From Saturnia japonica (taxonomy: Eukaryota > Arthropoda > Insecta > Lepidoptera > Saturniidae): a stretch of 64,000 nucleotides of DNA. The stretch is taken from the NCBI GenBank assembly GCA_033032175.1, contig CM065313.1:16221327-16285326 (forward strand), written 5' to 3'. This document shows positions 32,301 through 47,300 of this stretch, one piece after another (the stretch's first letter is position 1; each line of letters opens with the position of its first letter). A program made the position numbers and the translations under genes. The notes below the pieces were generated by a model. The model made no database searches. It was given only the letters and a program-made list of their open reading frames with translations, and was not told where the DNA came from.

Positions 32301-35300
32301 CGCGTCCGCGGTGCTTTCTACACAAGCCCTAAGCGTGCTACTATGACGATTGGTACACCTAGTGTATGGTGTTCGCAGTCCAGTCAGACACTCTTGTCGT
32401 GTTGTTGCGATAACGTGGTGACACAATTTTAATGAAATTATATAAATTGTATGGAAATTATTATACAGACTTCATATTCATCAACGCGTGTAATTTATAT
32501 CCTTGCGTTATATATCTGTAAAACTTTTTGCATATTTTATTACACAAATGAGATTTACAGACCTTGATACGTCACAGATTTGATTTATTTGGTTGAATCT
32601 TACAGGAAACTGTATCATGCTAATAAAGTAAACCTTCTACAGTACTGAAAGATTCATCGTCCTCCAACTGGATGAATTTAGGACTAGCCAGTGTATATCC
32701 AGTAATTAATTGGGGTATTAGGGATCAGACTTAACTGAATCGCGACCACCATGCACATCGTGATAAAATCTCGTTACAGTGACTTAGGGGTCACTGAAGT
32801 ATTGCGTAGCGCAATTTGGGGGAAGGGGGTCTTGTAAAACGTTACGATACGTCACAAGGGCGAGAGGGGGTTTCTTGAACAATGCGTTACTTAACTACGT
32901 AAATTAAAAACTAGGCAATTAAAATTTCCCAAATTAAACCCTTTTTGTTTATTTTACGGGGAATCCTCGACAGTGTCATACGTCATTTTTATTTTGTTTT
33001 CGTTGTGGGTATTCGTTAGTGTGTACGCAAAAGCGCATCGCTGTACTCAGTGTTGTTAAAGTGAGTTTATACTGTAATGTCCTGAAAACGGAGATTTGTA
33101 TCATCAGCTGTTCTTGACCTATAAAAGCTTTCATGCTGACTTGATGACTTGAGTGTTACGTAACGTTTAAGGAGGTGGAGGGTACAGAAAAATGATACGG
33201 CGTGTTACATGGGGGAGGGAGATTAAAAATCTTTGTGTTACGTAATACTTGAACGCCCCCTTATTTGCTCTGCTGCGTTTTAGGATTAGTCAGTGTATAT
33301 CCAGCTGCCGTGAGGTTCGCATGCCGGTAAAGTCCAAAAAAATAATCCTACAAGACACTTTAATAAACAATAACAACCAATGATTTTAAGGAGTGGAGGT
33401 GTGTCTTCGAAGTTGAAGGTCAAGTGCCATTGAAATTAAAACGGATCCACTCTTGAGGTATCCCTTTTCCAACAACAAATTATCTAAATCGCTTCATAAA
33501 CAAAGAAGTTTGCTGAACATCCATAAAAAAATATACATACACATATGCATTCGAATTGCAAATCTTCTAACTTTTTTGAAGTCGATTAAAAGTAATTAAC
33601 AATTTTATTCTTACGCTGAACATTTATCGCGGAACTTAAAACAATAATGTTAACTTTTGTTTCAGGTCTATGGAATCATGTGTTCCTGTTCTCAAATCTC
33701 TCAATGTTCGTATTTTTGCCGTTCGCGTATTTGTTCTCGGAATCGTCCGGTTTCCCGGGATGTCGTGGACTGCGTGGCCGTGTGTATGAGACGTTTATAG
33801 TGTTGGCATTGCTGGGCATTATAATGCTGGGCTTAGCTTATGTCATATCAGCTTGGTTAGAGGGTGACCGTTCCAGTATTGATGCATTACTCAGTAAGTA
33901 CTTTTCCACTCAAGTATGTACATTCGTTCCGTAAGGAGCCTTTTTTTGTTTTTTTTTTGGCTAGTTAGTTTTAGACCAAATTGCCAGATTACTAAATACG
34001 TACCAATGTAATACGCATGTTTCTTCCTTCCTCCCACAAGACAGAAACGTGTGTATATGTATAGATCGAATTTTCTACGGATAAGGAATTAGTCAGTTCG
34101 CGACTTAATTACAACAAATGCAACAACAGCCCAAGCCGAAATTCGGCCACTTTGGCACCCTTGGTCTTGTTGTGCTGCTTTCGCAGCTAAGCCGCTGAGT
34201 GCCTTCAGAGCACGCCCCCCAAGCCCGATGAAGCTGTAACAGCCGTCTGAGGCTTCAAGGCCCTTAAGGCGTTAGCTACTATACTGTTAAGTGTAGCTGG
34301 TTCGAAAAAAAAGTACTTTATTTTACATTAAAGCTATGAATATAAATTTAATAACCTGTAAACGGCAAGGTAAATTGTATTCTCGCAAATGGAAAATTAA
34401 AAATGACATAGTCATTTTGGTAAAATTTTATTGTATTACCAAAAAAAATCGCAATATTTTTCCTTTAGCAAGTAAAGTTTTCGTTACTTAGCAGCATTAG
34501 CGCGGATAGCTGAGTATGCAGTATGAATAGCTATGCACCCGAGTTTTGCACGCGTTTCTCACGGCGTGATTATTTACGACTCGTAATTATAATCTTACCT
34601 ATATTTGATAGTATTTTGAATATTTTTTATAGCCTCTTAATTGAGGAATGACATATACTTTCCGTGTCAGAATTATATTAAAACAGGTCAAGCCATTTCT
34701 GAGTTTAATCCAGACATATAAACAAATCTCGATATCAACTTTAGTGGCCTATAACACAGCACAAAATTTGAAAGAATAATACATGTACAGTCAGAACTAC
34801 AGACTCCAACAATAAACATATGACGGGTGTTAACATTAAAATGACCTGTTAATTGTAAGGTCAACAAGTTAAGTTTGATATAATATAAAAGTGCTAAGCC
34901 GATGTTCAAGTTCGAAAATACTAAATGAATATTTTCATGTCATTGAAATTATTGAGAAAGTGTGCCTCTGGCAATGTTTGCTTTCTTTACTGAACGGGAA
35001 GTATTAATTATATTCGTTGTCTCACCTACATAAACTAGAAAAGTGTATTCGCCAATACATGTATATTATGCACATCTATTGTCTGTTCAATTAACTGTGA
35101 AGAGAACGTACAATTGTTTCTCTTTAGATATACATAGCTAATAGGTTCTTCGGTATATACGGGCGTAGTAAAAAGACATTTGACCAAGTTTTTTGTAATA
35201 CAAACAATTTATTTTGGTTTAGTTTCGTTTTAACGGTGTTTTTCGCACGTATTTGCTAATTCTTTATAGTTAACACACTTGTAGCAAATATTTTTGAATC

Positions 35301-38300
35301 TCATAAATGTCTAAAAATATTTTATATGGTTTAGTTTTTTAAGGCTTCATTCAATCCGATGCTTTCTAGTTAAGCAATGTAATAGAAAAATTAATGTAGT
35401 AAGTTTAGCAAAAAATTAATAAAAAAGGCAATGGCAAAAGTCGAAAATGTAAATAAAATAATAATAATAAGTCTAAACAGGATGTTCATAGAAAATAAAT
35501 AAAGCATGCTTCACAAATAACATTTAGAATAATCAAGCAATAAAGATTATTATTTAAGATTTTAAGGGGTGTATCATATTGTTACACCCGTGGGTATTAA
35601 AAATGCCGATGTTTGACGTGAAGAAGATTTATTCGAATTCCACAAGGTTACAAATTTCACGAACTCACAACACTGATATTTATTTAGCTTCTTTTATCGC
35701 TCGTTTCAATTCAAAACTGATCTGCCTCGGCGCCGCGCCTGAGTCGCTTAAATACCTACACTAAACGATCGCAGAAAAAACGTAAATCGTCACTAATTTT
35801 CTTGACGTTTAGTTTCTATGCCTACTCGATGACGTAATCGAGTCGATAAGCCCTATACATGTGTGTGTAAACTGCGATGTTTACACAAACATGCGCCGCG
35901 GTTGTTTAAGACGCGAACATTATTTCGAAGTCCTGAGAAGTTTGTAGTTGCTGCGAGAAATTTCGGGAACAGGATTTTCTCTATCTTTTTAATCGGGTTG
36001 TAACAGGTCGTAACAATATTTAGGACTTATCATCATAAGTAAATCTCACCGAAATTCATATAGCGCGTCCTAAACACAAAACTAGACATTATGAATGGTT
36101 ATGAATATAAAATAAATAAAACGTTTTTTTTTTTATTTTAAAATCATGAATGTTTCGCTGTTTGAGTCATGGACACGTGCATTATTTCTACATAAAACAT
36201 ATAAGCCGATATTTTAAGACTTAAGAGCTAAATAGTCACATGCTCAGACTTCGTGAAACGTATGCCAATTATTATAGATGGATAGAGACCACGAACAAAT
36301 GGGATATGTGTCTTTACATAATGGTATCCCACAATGACCACAAATTTACCAACAAAGAGGTTATCAAGTAGATGTTTTAAATTAATAAAAAAACATATAA
36401 TTATTTTAAAAATGTTCTACCTATAAATAAAAAAAGCAATTCGGTATGTTTAGGTAGGTAAAATGATAATTTATGAATACACGGTTTCTTCAATGGCATC
36501 AGTTGTTCGTGTCTAAAGTTTCTTTTTCTTCAAGTTTTTTATAAGTTTGGTAATTCTACTTTCTTTACAGATTTATGGACATATCTGCCGTTCCTGTATT
36601 CCTGTGTGTCTTTTGTCGGAGTTTTGATGTTGTTAGGTAAGTCTGCATATTCATTATACCCAATTTTTTTTTTGCCTCATTTCTTAATTTGTTTTAAAAG
36701 TGATATTTATTGTGTAACATTTATTATTTATTATGTATTATTTACTTGCACCAGCTTTAATTTGCAAATTTTGGTTAATACCGTTTAACAGATATAACTA
36801 AAAATTTAAATTGTATAACTTTTTAGTAACTCGGAAAGATTAAGATTTCAAATCAAAAACAACGACGACCATCGAGAGATAGGCGATTAGGCGAGAGGTA
36901 GCTGTCATATTGGCCTGCAAGCCTTTCGGCAGCTGGCTCATGGTTGATCCCGAAACGTAACAAACCAAAAGAGAGTCGTTATAAGGGGTTAATCGTGTGC
37001 ATGGTGGTCGCAACCCAGCCGCGTACAGATCCCTGTCACATCGTTTGATTACTTTATATAATATACCGGTTAATTCCGAAGTGATTTATGTCTAAGCCTG
37101 CTATTATGGTGAGTTTTACAACTTATGAATAGTGGTCGCGATCCAGTTGAACGTAATTGTTGTGTCCTAGCACCCACAGCAAAATTAAAACTTTCTTACA
37201 TTCTTCTTCCTTTTAATATTTTGCCATACTCTAAGAATGATACGTTAAACAATATTATCTATTAGGTATAAATTTGTGTGATGGTATGAAATTCCATAGG
37301 CAACATTGTTGGATTATAATCGAAGTGTTTGTTTTGTAGTGAGATGAAATAACAGTAGACTTTGAACACTTCAATTGGTGTCAGACATTGACCTTTAGTT
37401 ACAGTCTAGAATAATGTAGTTTCTATGCGGCAATATGCAAGTTGTATCGAACTAAGTATTGCGTGTAGCGAATCGGTGACGTTGTAGACTTTTTTCATAT
37501 CTATTGTGTAATTATTATAATCTTTTCATAGGTATTTAATATTTTTATATTGATACCTGTTTTATCAAGTCGTAAATTAAGTTACCGATGCATTTGTTCC
37601 ATTTATATTTATAATCACTTCGAGTCCAATACCTAAAGACGTTATCATACACGTGTACTTGACAATAAATATGTATTAGTTTAGAATAGTTAAATAAATA
37701 TATTTATGATAAAAAATCATGAGAGAAAATGCGGACGGCGCGGTGCGGCGTTTACTCCATACAATTGTATTCCTCTGTTTTCTGCCTGGGACTAGAGCGA
37801 TTATAATATATAATATTATAAAATTACATATTATAGATTATTATAATATATTACACACACTATAATATTTTATACCACGGCTGCTCAAACCCTGGTTCGC
37901 GGCCCAGAAAGTGGTCCTCCAATGTACATGAATTGGCTCACCAACATTGCAACAGCAATGGTCGGTTACCGCCAGGCGATTGGTGTTCTGCTTTTTAAGT
38001 TTTTTGATTATTATTAATCCCTTGGCTCCCTTACGTCACAAAAATGTACGTAAAATTGGCATATATGCCATCCCCAGGAGCACAGCTATTAAACTACAAG
38101 CTGGTCCAGCAGACGTTGCTTTCCCCTCTCTGGTAGTTAATGACTCAACCACAGCGCCACCTATCCCGATATTTTTCCCTGAAAACTTTTTTATATCATA
38201 ACGAACAAAACAAAATAATTACGCATAACCAGTGTTCGAAAAAAAAATGCCAAATCGGTCCAGCCGTTCTCAAGTAATGCGCTAACCAACTAACTGCATT

Positions 38301-41300
38301 TAATTTTATTTATTCTATATAAGTTTCATTAGTTTGATTTTTTAAAATATTTATATTATTAATTTTTTAATTTGTCAAAACCGTAAGCACTGGGTGGCCC
38401 GCCGGTTGACATGAAATCGCAATGATAGCCCACTTCTAAAATGAATTGGGCAGCATTGCATCATAATTTTTTTTGTAAATTAATTATAATAATAACTAGG
38501 AGTCTCTTAAAATTAAAAGATTGCTCAGTTTTACTGCCGTTTGCAGATATCTAGAAAAATATGAAAAAAACATTTAAGGCCTAGCAAAAGTCCTGCTTAT
38601 ATTATTCTTGAAAACATATTAAAATCAATGATAGTATTCACAAACATTCTTAGAAAAAGAACTGGTTCTCAAGGGCGGTTGCCAGAACATACTGATAGGT
38701 GTTTGAACTCAGATTTACAGGAAATAGACAGCGCAAATGCGGCGAGGAACTTAAAAAATGGATTTAGCAAAAGCTTGCCGCAAATAAAGAACTTTTTTTA
38801 ATACTAGATTCTATAAACATGAGAATATTTGTGCTGAATTATAACTTCTCATAAGCACATTTCGCGGGGTACCTCTTTTATGGCATTTACAATAAAAAGT
38901 CCGTCTCTCCCGGAACGAATTAGTACATGGTAATCCTACCGGTAAGTGCAAAAATAATTGTATGAATAAGCAAGAGCCTAGAAGCGTAAGGGTTGATTGA
39001 ATCTATACAATTAATAAAATAAAGTAAACGTTTGTAATGCCAAAATAACAGTTTTTTACTAAATGCATATGAAAGTATATGCGATACCGATAATAAAAAG
39101 CTCATTTTTAAAATTTTTGTCTGTCTGTCTGTCTGTTTGTTTCGGGTAATCTCCGAAACGGTTGGACCTATTTTGGCGGGACTTTCACTAATAGATAGCT
39201 GATGATGATACAGGGAGTAACTTAGGATACTTACGATACCTATAACAAAAAGCCCATTTTTTAAAATTTTTGTCTGTCTGTCTGTCTGTTTGTTCCGTGT
39301 AATCTCCGAATCGGTTAAACCGATTTTGACGGGACTTTCGCTGATAGATAGCTGATGATACAGGGAGTAACTTTTATTTTAGAAAAAGAATTAGGGTTCC
39401 GCACAAATAAAAAATACTGGTCATGGTGAATCAATGCAGGAGCTTAAATGGCTTATACTGAGTAAACCATAAGAGGTACAACAAATTAATATACCACATA
39501 ATTATAGGCATTAAAAATATCTACAAAAACGTCCGAGAGAAGCATTTTTAACTTTAAAATAGCCAGGAGCGGGGGAGCAAGATTCGCGCGGGCATTCTGT
39601 AGTCCACGTGAGCAAAGCCATGGGCACAGCTAGTAGTGTAATAAGAACAGACCAATTTACTTATAATTTAAAATATAATTATCAGTAATTAATTCTCTTA
39701 CAACTATGTAGAATCGTGTTATTAAAGAGGCAAAACGTGTTTTATCGCAATATATATATATATAGCCCTTGAACTTCGTCTCATTTGAATATGTCTTGTT
39801 TGTAGTTCGGAAAAGCAAATTGTGGTTATCTATTTGCAACTGTCGCTGCTGTATTATGATTAAAACCAGTGGACAAATTCTACATGTGATATTTGTATTC
39901 TATATTTAGCATGTTGATTTCAATGTATGTTGTCCATTGAGCACTTGACAAATAGAAACCATACTATGAAATTTATTTATATATTTTAATACATGTTTGT
40001 TTTCTATAGTAATATGGATGCAATAAATAGAAATATTAAAGTAGATCTTGATCAGATCCATTAATGCGACGGCATTTTAACAAGAATAGTGGAAGGTATT
40101 ATGTTAGATAATCGTGTCCAATTTAACAAACGAATGCAAGCGACTTTATCATTTTGTATCCTTGTGATGTGATCGCAATTTAAATAAAATAGTTAGTTTA
40201 ATCTGTACAAACACACAAACATTAATAAATTATGAATAAAAGAAGTGTATTTTCTGATTATCGTGTCACAAAATTTGCAACTGCATTTTTATTGGTTTTT
40301 TTTTTCTACTTAAAAAAAATTATGAACTCTACCAACACTGCCGAACAGATTGACTGATCTGATCAGATTGATCTGTTATCTCCAAGATTGAGGTCGTAAT
40401 CAAACTCGTTTTAAATGTAACTTGCCAAGTATGTTTTGATAAATGATGATAAACTTGGAATGCTTATGAATTTTATGAATGACTAGCTTTATTAAAATAA
40501 TAAAAAGGCAATTTAATCAGTTATCGCGAAATTGAAGTCAAGTGTATTTGATTAATTTAATTTTCATTGCCATCTTCTTTATCTAAGAAATACTTGATCA
40601 GATCTTCATGTTGCGGAAACTTTTCTTCCATTTCCTTTCTGCATTCTTCAAGCTTTACTGTTTCTTCGAGTTCTTTGAAAGCCTTGGCTTTGTAGAGACG
40701 TGCTTTAAAACTGTCTTCGTTTAAGCGTAGCGTTAGGTCACAGTCAGCTAAAACCTGAAAATGATTAATGATTGACCTTACATTGTTTTAATTTTAATGT
40801 AATAAATTATAAAGTTAAAATGAGTCAATTATATTTTTTTCCGTACTTCCATTTGTCGTAGATGGGTTGTAGCAATAATTGCTCTTGTAAGAAATACGAT
40901 CGAGAGTACGAGGAAGCAGACGAGAGCAGGCAAACAACAATTGTATTTATTAGTGGTTATCGTGATGGAACTCATCTTGAGATTCCAAATATTTAATTCA
41001 AAATTTTGGATTACGTGAAATACTAAAGTCGTGATATATTATTAAGAGTTTATATATTATTATAGTTATAAGGCGGTATTAGAATGTCATAAAGGAGATG
41101 ATACGGGTTATTTAGCTATTCGTTGGCTACACATAATAAGCAAGGAGATCCCAAAGAGTGTTGACGTCGGCAGGTAACGGTTGTAAAACACTACGCTGAA
41201 TCTCAGTTAACAACATTAAGGAAGAAAACATGTTGTGCCGTCCCTACTTAGGTGAGACAAGAGCAAAAAGAAAAGTAGAAATATGGCCGCCGAGTACCAT

Positions 41301-44300
41301 TCTCAAAGCTTAGGCCCTGTCAGATTCGAATGATTATCTAAAAAGGAGAGCTGCTGAATAAGATTATTCAGTGATTTGGTTGTATATTATGCTTATGTAT
41401 TATAATTCTAAAGAGGCGATAGGGAAAATAATATAAAAACCTAAAACAATTTTGTTTATGTAACGAAAAACAATGATAATACATAGAAAAGACGTCTATA
41501 ACTCATAAGTTCTTAAACTGAGTATACCGTAAAATAACATTAATATATTAATGTATGTATATGGATAAAACGATTATTTTTTAATTATTGTATATAGAGT
41601 TATATTATACGTTTACTAGTAAAAGTGGCTAGGAGTTTAATCTGTAATTTCATCAATTTAACGTGACAACACTTGAAATATTCATACAATATGAATTTTT
41701 AATGGGTAAGTAATTTATCGGGAATCCAGACATTGACGCATTATACCTACTTACTGTAGGCCGAAGGCCTTTGTTGTTGTTTTTTTTCAAATGTGTGTGG
41801 TAATAATATTTTGTCACAATCCTGTTTATTTGAACTATTTTATATATTATAAAAAGGAAATATTTATTTTTTTGTTTGTGATGGATAAACTCAAAAACTA
41901 CTGGACCGATTAAAAAATTCTTTCACCAATATAAAGCTAGAGTATCAGCGAGTAATATAGGCTATATCATAAATCTAAAAAAATAATTTATTGCTCATAA
42001 AAACGTCGATAGTTTTTCACAAAGTTTAAAAAAAATGCCTGTACGGGTGCGTTGGCGATATATGTCGTATAAAATTAACACGGGTGAAATACTAAATATA
42101 AGTATTTTTGTACTGGGATTGGTCTAGCTATGTCGTTAGTAAAAAAAAAATGCAGTGTAACCAACTGGCCAATAAAGATTCCTTTTCGGTTCGGGAATAA
42201 ACTTTAGATACAAATACAGAGCCTGTGATACTCTTGTGATTATTTGAATAATTAGGTTTCGCAATTTCCAGTAAATAAAAGAAAAAGATAAATATTTTAG
42301 GAACTTGGATTCATGGTTATCACAGAAATGGAAAGAAAGGAAGTAATTAACTTACATTTTCCAAGACTCCAATGAGTTTTAAACATAAATTTTGGTAATG
42401 ATTAAGCAAACGTGAGTGAAACGTTTTGTGGTGATTACAATAATTCTGTAGTTCAACAAAAGTCAGGCTCTCTCTTTAAGTAAAAAAATTGGTACGCATT
42501 TTGTTCTTGTTCATTTATCTAGTATTGCACATAGTAAAATTATGCATAACGGTTAGGTTTATTAAACAAAATAATGTTAGTATAGGAATCGACACGCTGA
42601 ATATTAATTCGTGACGGTCACGCATAGTTACTTTAAAATAAAACATTGTTACAGTTTATTCATACTATTAAATGAATTTCAATCTTCTTATTACTACGCT
42701 TTACAATGAAAGAAAACTAACTTATTTATTGTTAACAATATTGTACATTTTTTGTTCTTCTCGAGGGAAGATACATTGGTTGAAGATTTCAAACGTGAAG
42801 AAATCTATGGTTCTGTATATTTTCCTCTAGACAACGCGACGCGACGGTGCTACGATACAATGTTCAGTTTCACTGCTACCTGATAGCGATATTTTTTAAT
42901 TTAGGAAAAGTACGCAAATTCTGCAAATTTCGTTGATACATGCAGAAACTTGCGAGTCCCTGGCTTTGGAACAAAATTGCATTTAACCATTCGGTCAATA
43001 CGACTTGCTTTTTTATTACCCTACTAGCCGTGCCACATGGTTTCACCCGTGTTAATTTTGTACAACAAACATCACCAACGCACCCCGTGTAGGCAATTTT
43101 TTATACTTTGCGTATAACATTTTTATTAGGAATAAATATATAGCCTATGTTACTCGCTGATACTGTAGCTTTATATTGGTGAAAGATGTTTTAAAATCAC
43201 TCCAGTCGTATCTTTGCTCTTTATAATGTTGGTATATAGACCTACTTTACCTTTCGTATTGCGTACGCGCAAGTGACTATTTGATGTTATCTGTTATTTT
43301 GATGACCTTTTAGTATTGAACTACGACTGTAATAGAATTCACGTAAATCATAGAATAAAGGAGATTATTTTTAAAACATATATTTTCATTTTTACTTTGT
43401 TAATATCAATGGAATATTATTTATCGGGCCTATTATATTTCACTTAATTTTTATATGATCATTCGGACACTCTAACCGAATTACTGTGTTGCAATTTCAG
43501 ACAAACTTAGTTCATCAGTTGACTGGCTAGATACCTAAATAAAGCGGTCAATGAAACCGGTTGGTGTTTTACCTTTTCATAATTCTCCAATTTGATGTTT
43601 GTTAAAGCTCTATCGCAATATAGCATGGGATTATCGCGGACTTGGTCTATAGCCCGGTTATAGCATGAAAGTGCACGGTCATACTCGCCCCTGCGAAATG
43701 CTTTTATAGCCTGTGTCTTCAATGTGTCTGCCTTTTCACGACGAATTTTACGATCTTCAGCTCGTTGCTCCGCGTCTTTGCTCATCTCCGCCATCCATAC
43801 TTCTTTGTCGATTTCATTCTGAAGGTAAATATGAGTACGGTTTTTATAATAATCCATTTCATTAATCGAAATGTCAAGAAGTCTAGTATTAATCGGAATC
43901 ATTGCAATCATAACATAAAACACATTTATTGGCTTTCTTCCCATTCATTGTTAACACTGTGTACTTCTCTGTAATCGATATTGAGACATTACATATCGAA
44001 TAAATATTGATCCATATAACAACTTTGTTGTCGTAGTATGTATCTTGTACATAGATCGCTTCGTAATATTGCGGCGTATCGCGGTTATAACAAGTTAATT
44101 AGACAAATATTATTATGTAAACAGTCTATGGTCACAGTTTAAAATATAAAATAAATTTATTTGGAGATTTCTCTCTACTTGGGGCAGTCCGACTGTTAGA
44201 AGACTTACAGAAGTTCGCAGCCAAATAACCTAGTGATGTATTCCTGCGGTAAGTAGGGTTTCCAGTTTGGGGTAAAAAGGGACAGCGCTAGATTAGCGCT

Positions 44301-47300
44301 GGGTGGCATGTCTATACCTAACTGAAGGTGGTTCGTCAGGCGATCACTAAAATGTACCCTACTGCCCTTCTATTTGTAGTTTCATAATAGTGTTTTCCTT
44401 CACCAAAAGTTCGAACTCACCATTTCAAAAACGAATAAATAATGAAATATATATATGCCTATTGGATTCGGAGCACAAAATTCAATATGTACTGTTTGTT
44501 TATATTTACTTACATTCACGATGTAAGGGCAATGTTTAAAAATAAAATTCATTTGAATGCTATCTTTGTGTGTACTTGTTTACTTATATCTGTCACGAGT
44601 TTATCACGTTCTGCCTGAGAATGTGGTTAAATTAAGCACCATTGTGTTGTTTACAATTTACATGATAGATTTCGCATTGTTTTCTTCTTCCGAGCTAGAT
44701 CCAACTGAACACAAATAGCTTAGAATTATTAGTGTGGATTCAAGTTAGAGATTAGTTGATTAATGGTCAGTATTTTTTTCCGTGTGGCAAGAAGGATCAC
44801 GACTAATGTTCTAGCTTGGGAAGAAGTTAACGGTTGTGTATTTTGAATTATTGATTTAAACAAGAGTCCGTAGTGTCTTTGTTCTTTACACAGAATTGGA
44901 GAGGTTACGGAAATAAATAATATTTGGTTATACAGGCGATTGCCGCTAATATAATCATGATAGTTAATCATACTGGTGCGTAAGATAATCTGCAATTAAA
45001 TAAAACTGCAGAGTTGGGAACTAAAGAGAATATAACAAAATGGATCTTACTTAAAACTAAAAAAAAAGTTGAAAGTCAAGAGATTAACTAAAATGTGTAA
45101 GAGATTTGCATAACAGAGATATGCCTTGAACACGTTATAAATAGGGTTTCGGGTTACGCAAGTGGCTTACTGAACGCTTTCGTGTTCATAAAGATTTGCT
45201 GTTTGTAAATAGAGAGAACAGTAACTTCGCATCTTCATTGTTTATTTATAGAGAAACGCTGGCCAAATCGCTTTCACTGATAGCATACATACGTGTGCGC
45301 GATTGTGTATGCTAAACAATTAATAGATTCGTGTTCAAAATAATGACGTCAGCATCAATGCATCTTATTTTTACATTTGTCGGTTTAGCATCGATGGTAT
45401 CTCCGCCAGATTACATTATTGCGTTAAAAAGACACTAAATAATAAAGAAATTATCGTACTTAGAGTTTCGTAACTTTGTGAATGATGATAACTGTGAATT
45501 AATCGGTCTTTATTAACACACTATACTTACTTCATAGATAATATCCGTATCTAAAATAAATCGGAAAAATTGCGAGTAGAACTCTCACCCTGAGGTTTCC
45601 GAGCTTTTTACATAATTTACCGTAAATTATTGTACAGTCTCTTACATAAATATTGTTTATATACTATCCTTATATATCTATCTCAGTATGTCAGTCTGTC
45701 TGTCTGTTAGTGCGCTTATAACTCAAGAACCACTCTGTGAATATTTATTATTATTTTATAGATGTTAAACATAAGGAAAAAGAAGTAATGATAATATAAT
45801 ATCAACTCGGAAAATATCACAACCAGCACGCTTTCTTGGAATACGCTGCCAAACCGCTATACATAAGAAAAGAGTAAAATAGTTTAATAAGATAATCTTG
45901 TACAATATACTAGAAATCTGTGTAAACTAGAAAGATCTATAACCACTAGAAATAACTTTAGTATTTCAACCACTGTAAATAATGTAATGTTCTGAAAAAA
46001 TCAAAAATATATTTTATGTTATGTTAGAAATACACGTGAAACAACTATAAATAAATTTTATGCTAAAAAGAACGACCCCGATCATTGTTTACTATTGATA
46101 TGGATGATATTAAATGCGTAACTTGTAGTGGGGGGCTTTTAAAATTGTATGTACCTTGGAAGTACCCTGTATAGCTTTTGATAATCGTTCACTGAAAGTG
46201 AATTTTAAACTTTTTTAATAATGGGCTGAATCGACTGTATCTTTTTATTGTATTAACTTAGAAACTTGATTTTTCTCCAGCACTTTGAGGTTATAAATCT
46301 TAGTATTCGGTATTAATTTCAACAGTGTATACCTTAATCCCTTTTGGAGAATAAATAAAACTTTACATCATTTTGTTATATTATAATTTCACAATGGATT
46401 AGGAATTTTTTTATTTTATGATTGTTTCCTTATCTTTAAATAATATCAGCTATCTGCCAGTGAAAGTCCCGTTAAAATTGATTCAACTCAGTCTTGCAGG
46501 GTCACACACTTCGTTTACCTAAACGTGATCTCTACTCCAGAACTCGTCTACCATATCGGTTAAGAGTTTTTCGGCATACGTGGCCAGCTCACTGCCGCTT
46601 CAGCGAGCTAATCCTTCAAGCTATATCGGAAAATATGTTGAACATAAAATTAAGATGATTTTTTTAAATTAAAATTAATCCAATCATCAATCATCATGAA
46701 ATTCTCTTCTATTGCGACACTTATTGTCCTTCATTTAATCTATGGCGAGCAATACTCGTTAGTAGCTACTGTAGCTAGACGGACTCTGCGATAACCTAGT
46801 TTCGTTTGTTTAATATGTATTTATTAAATAAAGCCAGCTACCCAATGCATTGGGAACGTAAATGTAGCAAGAACGACGGCGAACGTGTCTGTTATCGTAG
46901 TAGTCAGGAATATCTGGTTATTTATATCAGTCCTTTGTTTTCTTTATTATATCTTACAGAAATATAAAGCTATAGTTAACACGTTCATTACATCAAAATA
47001 TGCTCTACAGTCATGGACTATCCCTGATTCCTACACATTTACAAGACTTATAGAAGTCTCGGATAGTCGAATTTATCCACTGAACTGCGTATTTGGTGTT
47101 AATAAAATTTGACGTCAGCCCAATAATAAATTTTAATGATATACCGAGTTACTAATTGTATTAAAAAACTAACTTTTTCAAAATAATTATTATACTTATT
47201 TATCATGAAGATTATGGATTAAAAGTTTTCTTTTTATATTTAAAAAATGATCTTTATTGTTGGTTTCATTATAATTACTTTTATGTCTGTTTAATATTAT

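Larger units (their letters stand above)
36637..40487 (+). other. lilipod intron 4, part 1 (before the TTC12-like gene)
   Basis: Holds a dispersed repeat (36,855-37,175), AT-rich palindromic DNA (37,800-37,880), an RTE-like fragment (about 37,950-38,330) and a tandemly duplicated RTE tail (39,081-39,374). No lilipod exon here. Confidence 0.65.
40840..43500. other. Intronic DNA between TTC12-like exons 3 and 2
   Basis: Mostly AT-rich with no exon on either strand. Contains two divergently oriented RTE-like repeats (41,855-42,130 minus and 43,020-43,245 plus). Confidence 0.55.

Noticed and set aside
37800..37880. AT palindromes as a replication origin or structured RNA
   Set aside because: Simple TATAAT-type repetition is enough to explain the symmetry; no further support.
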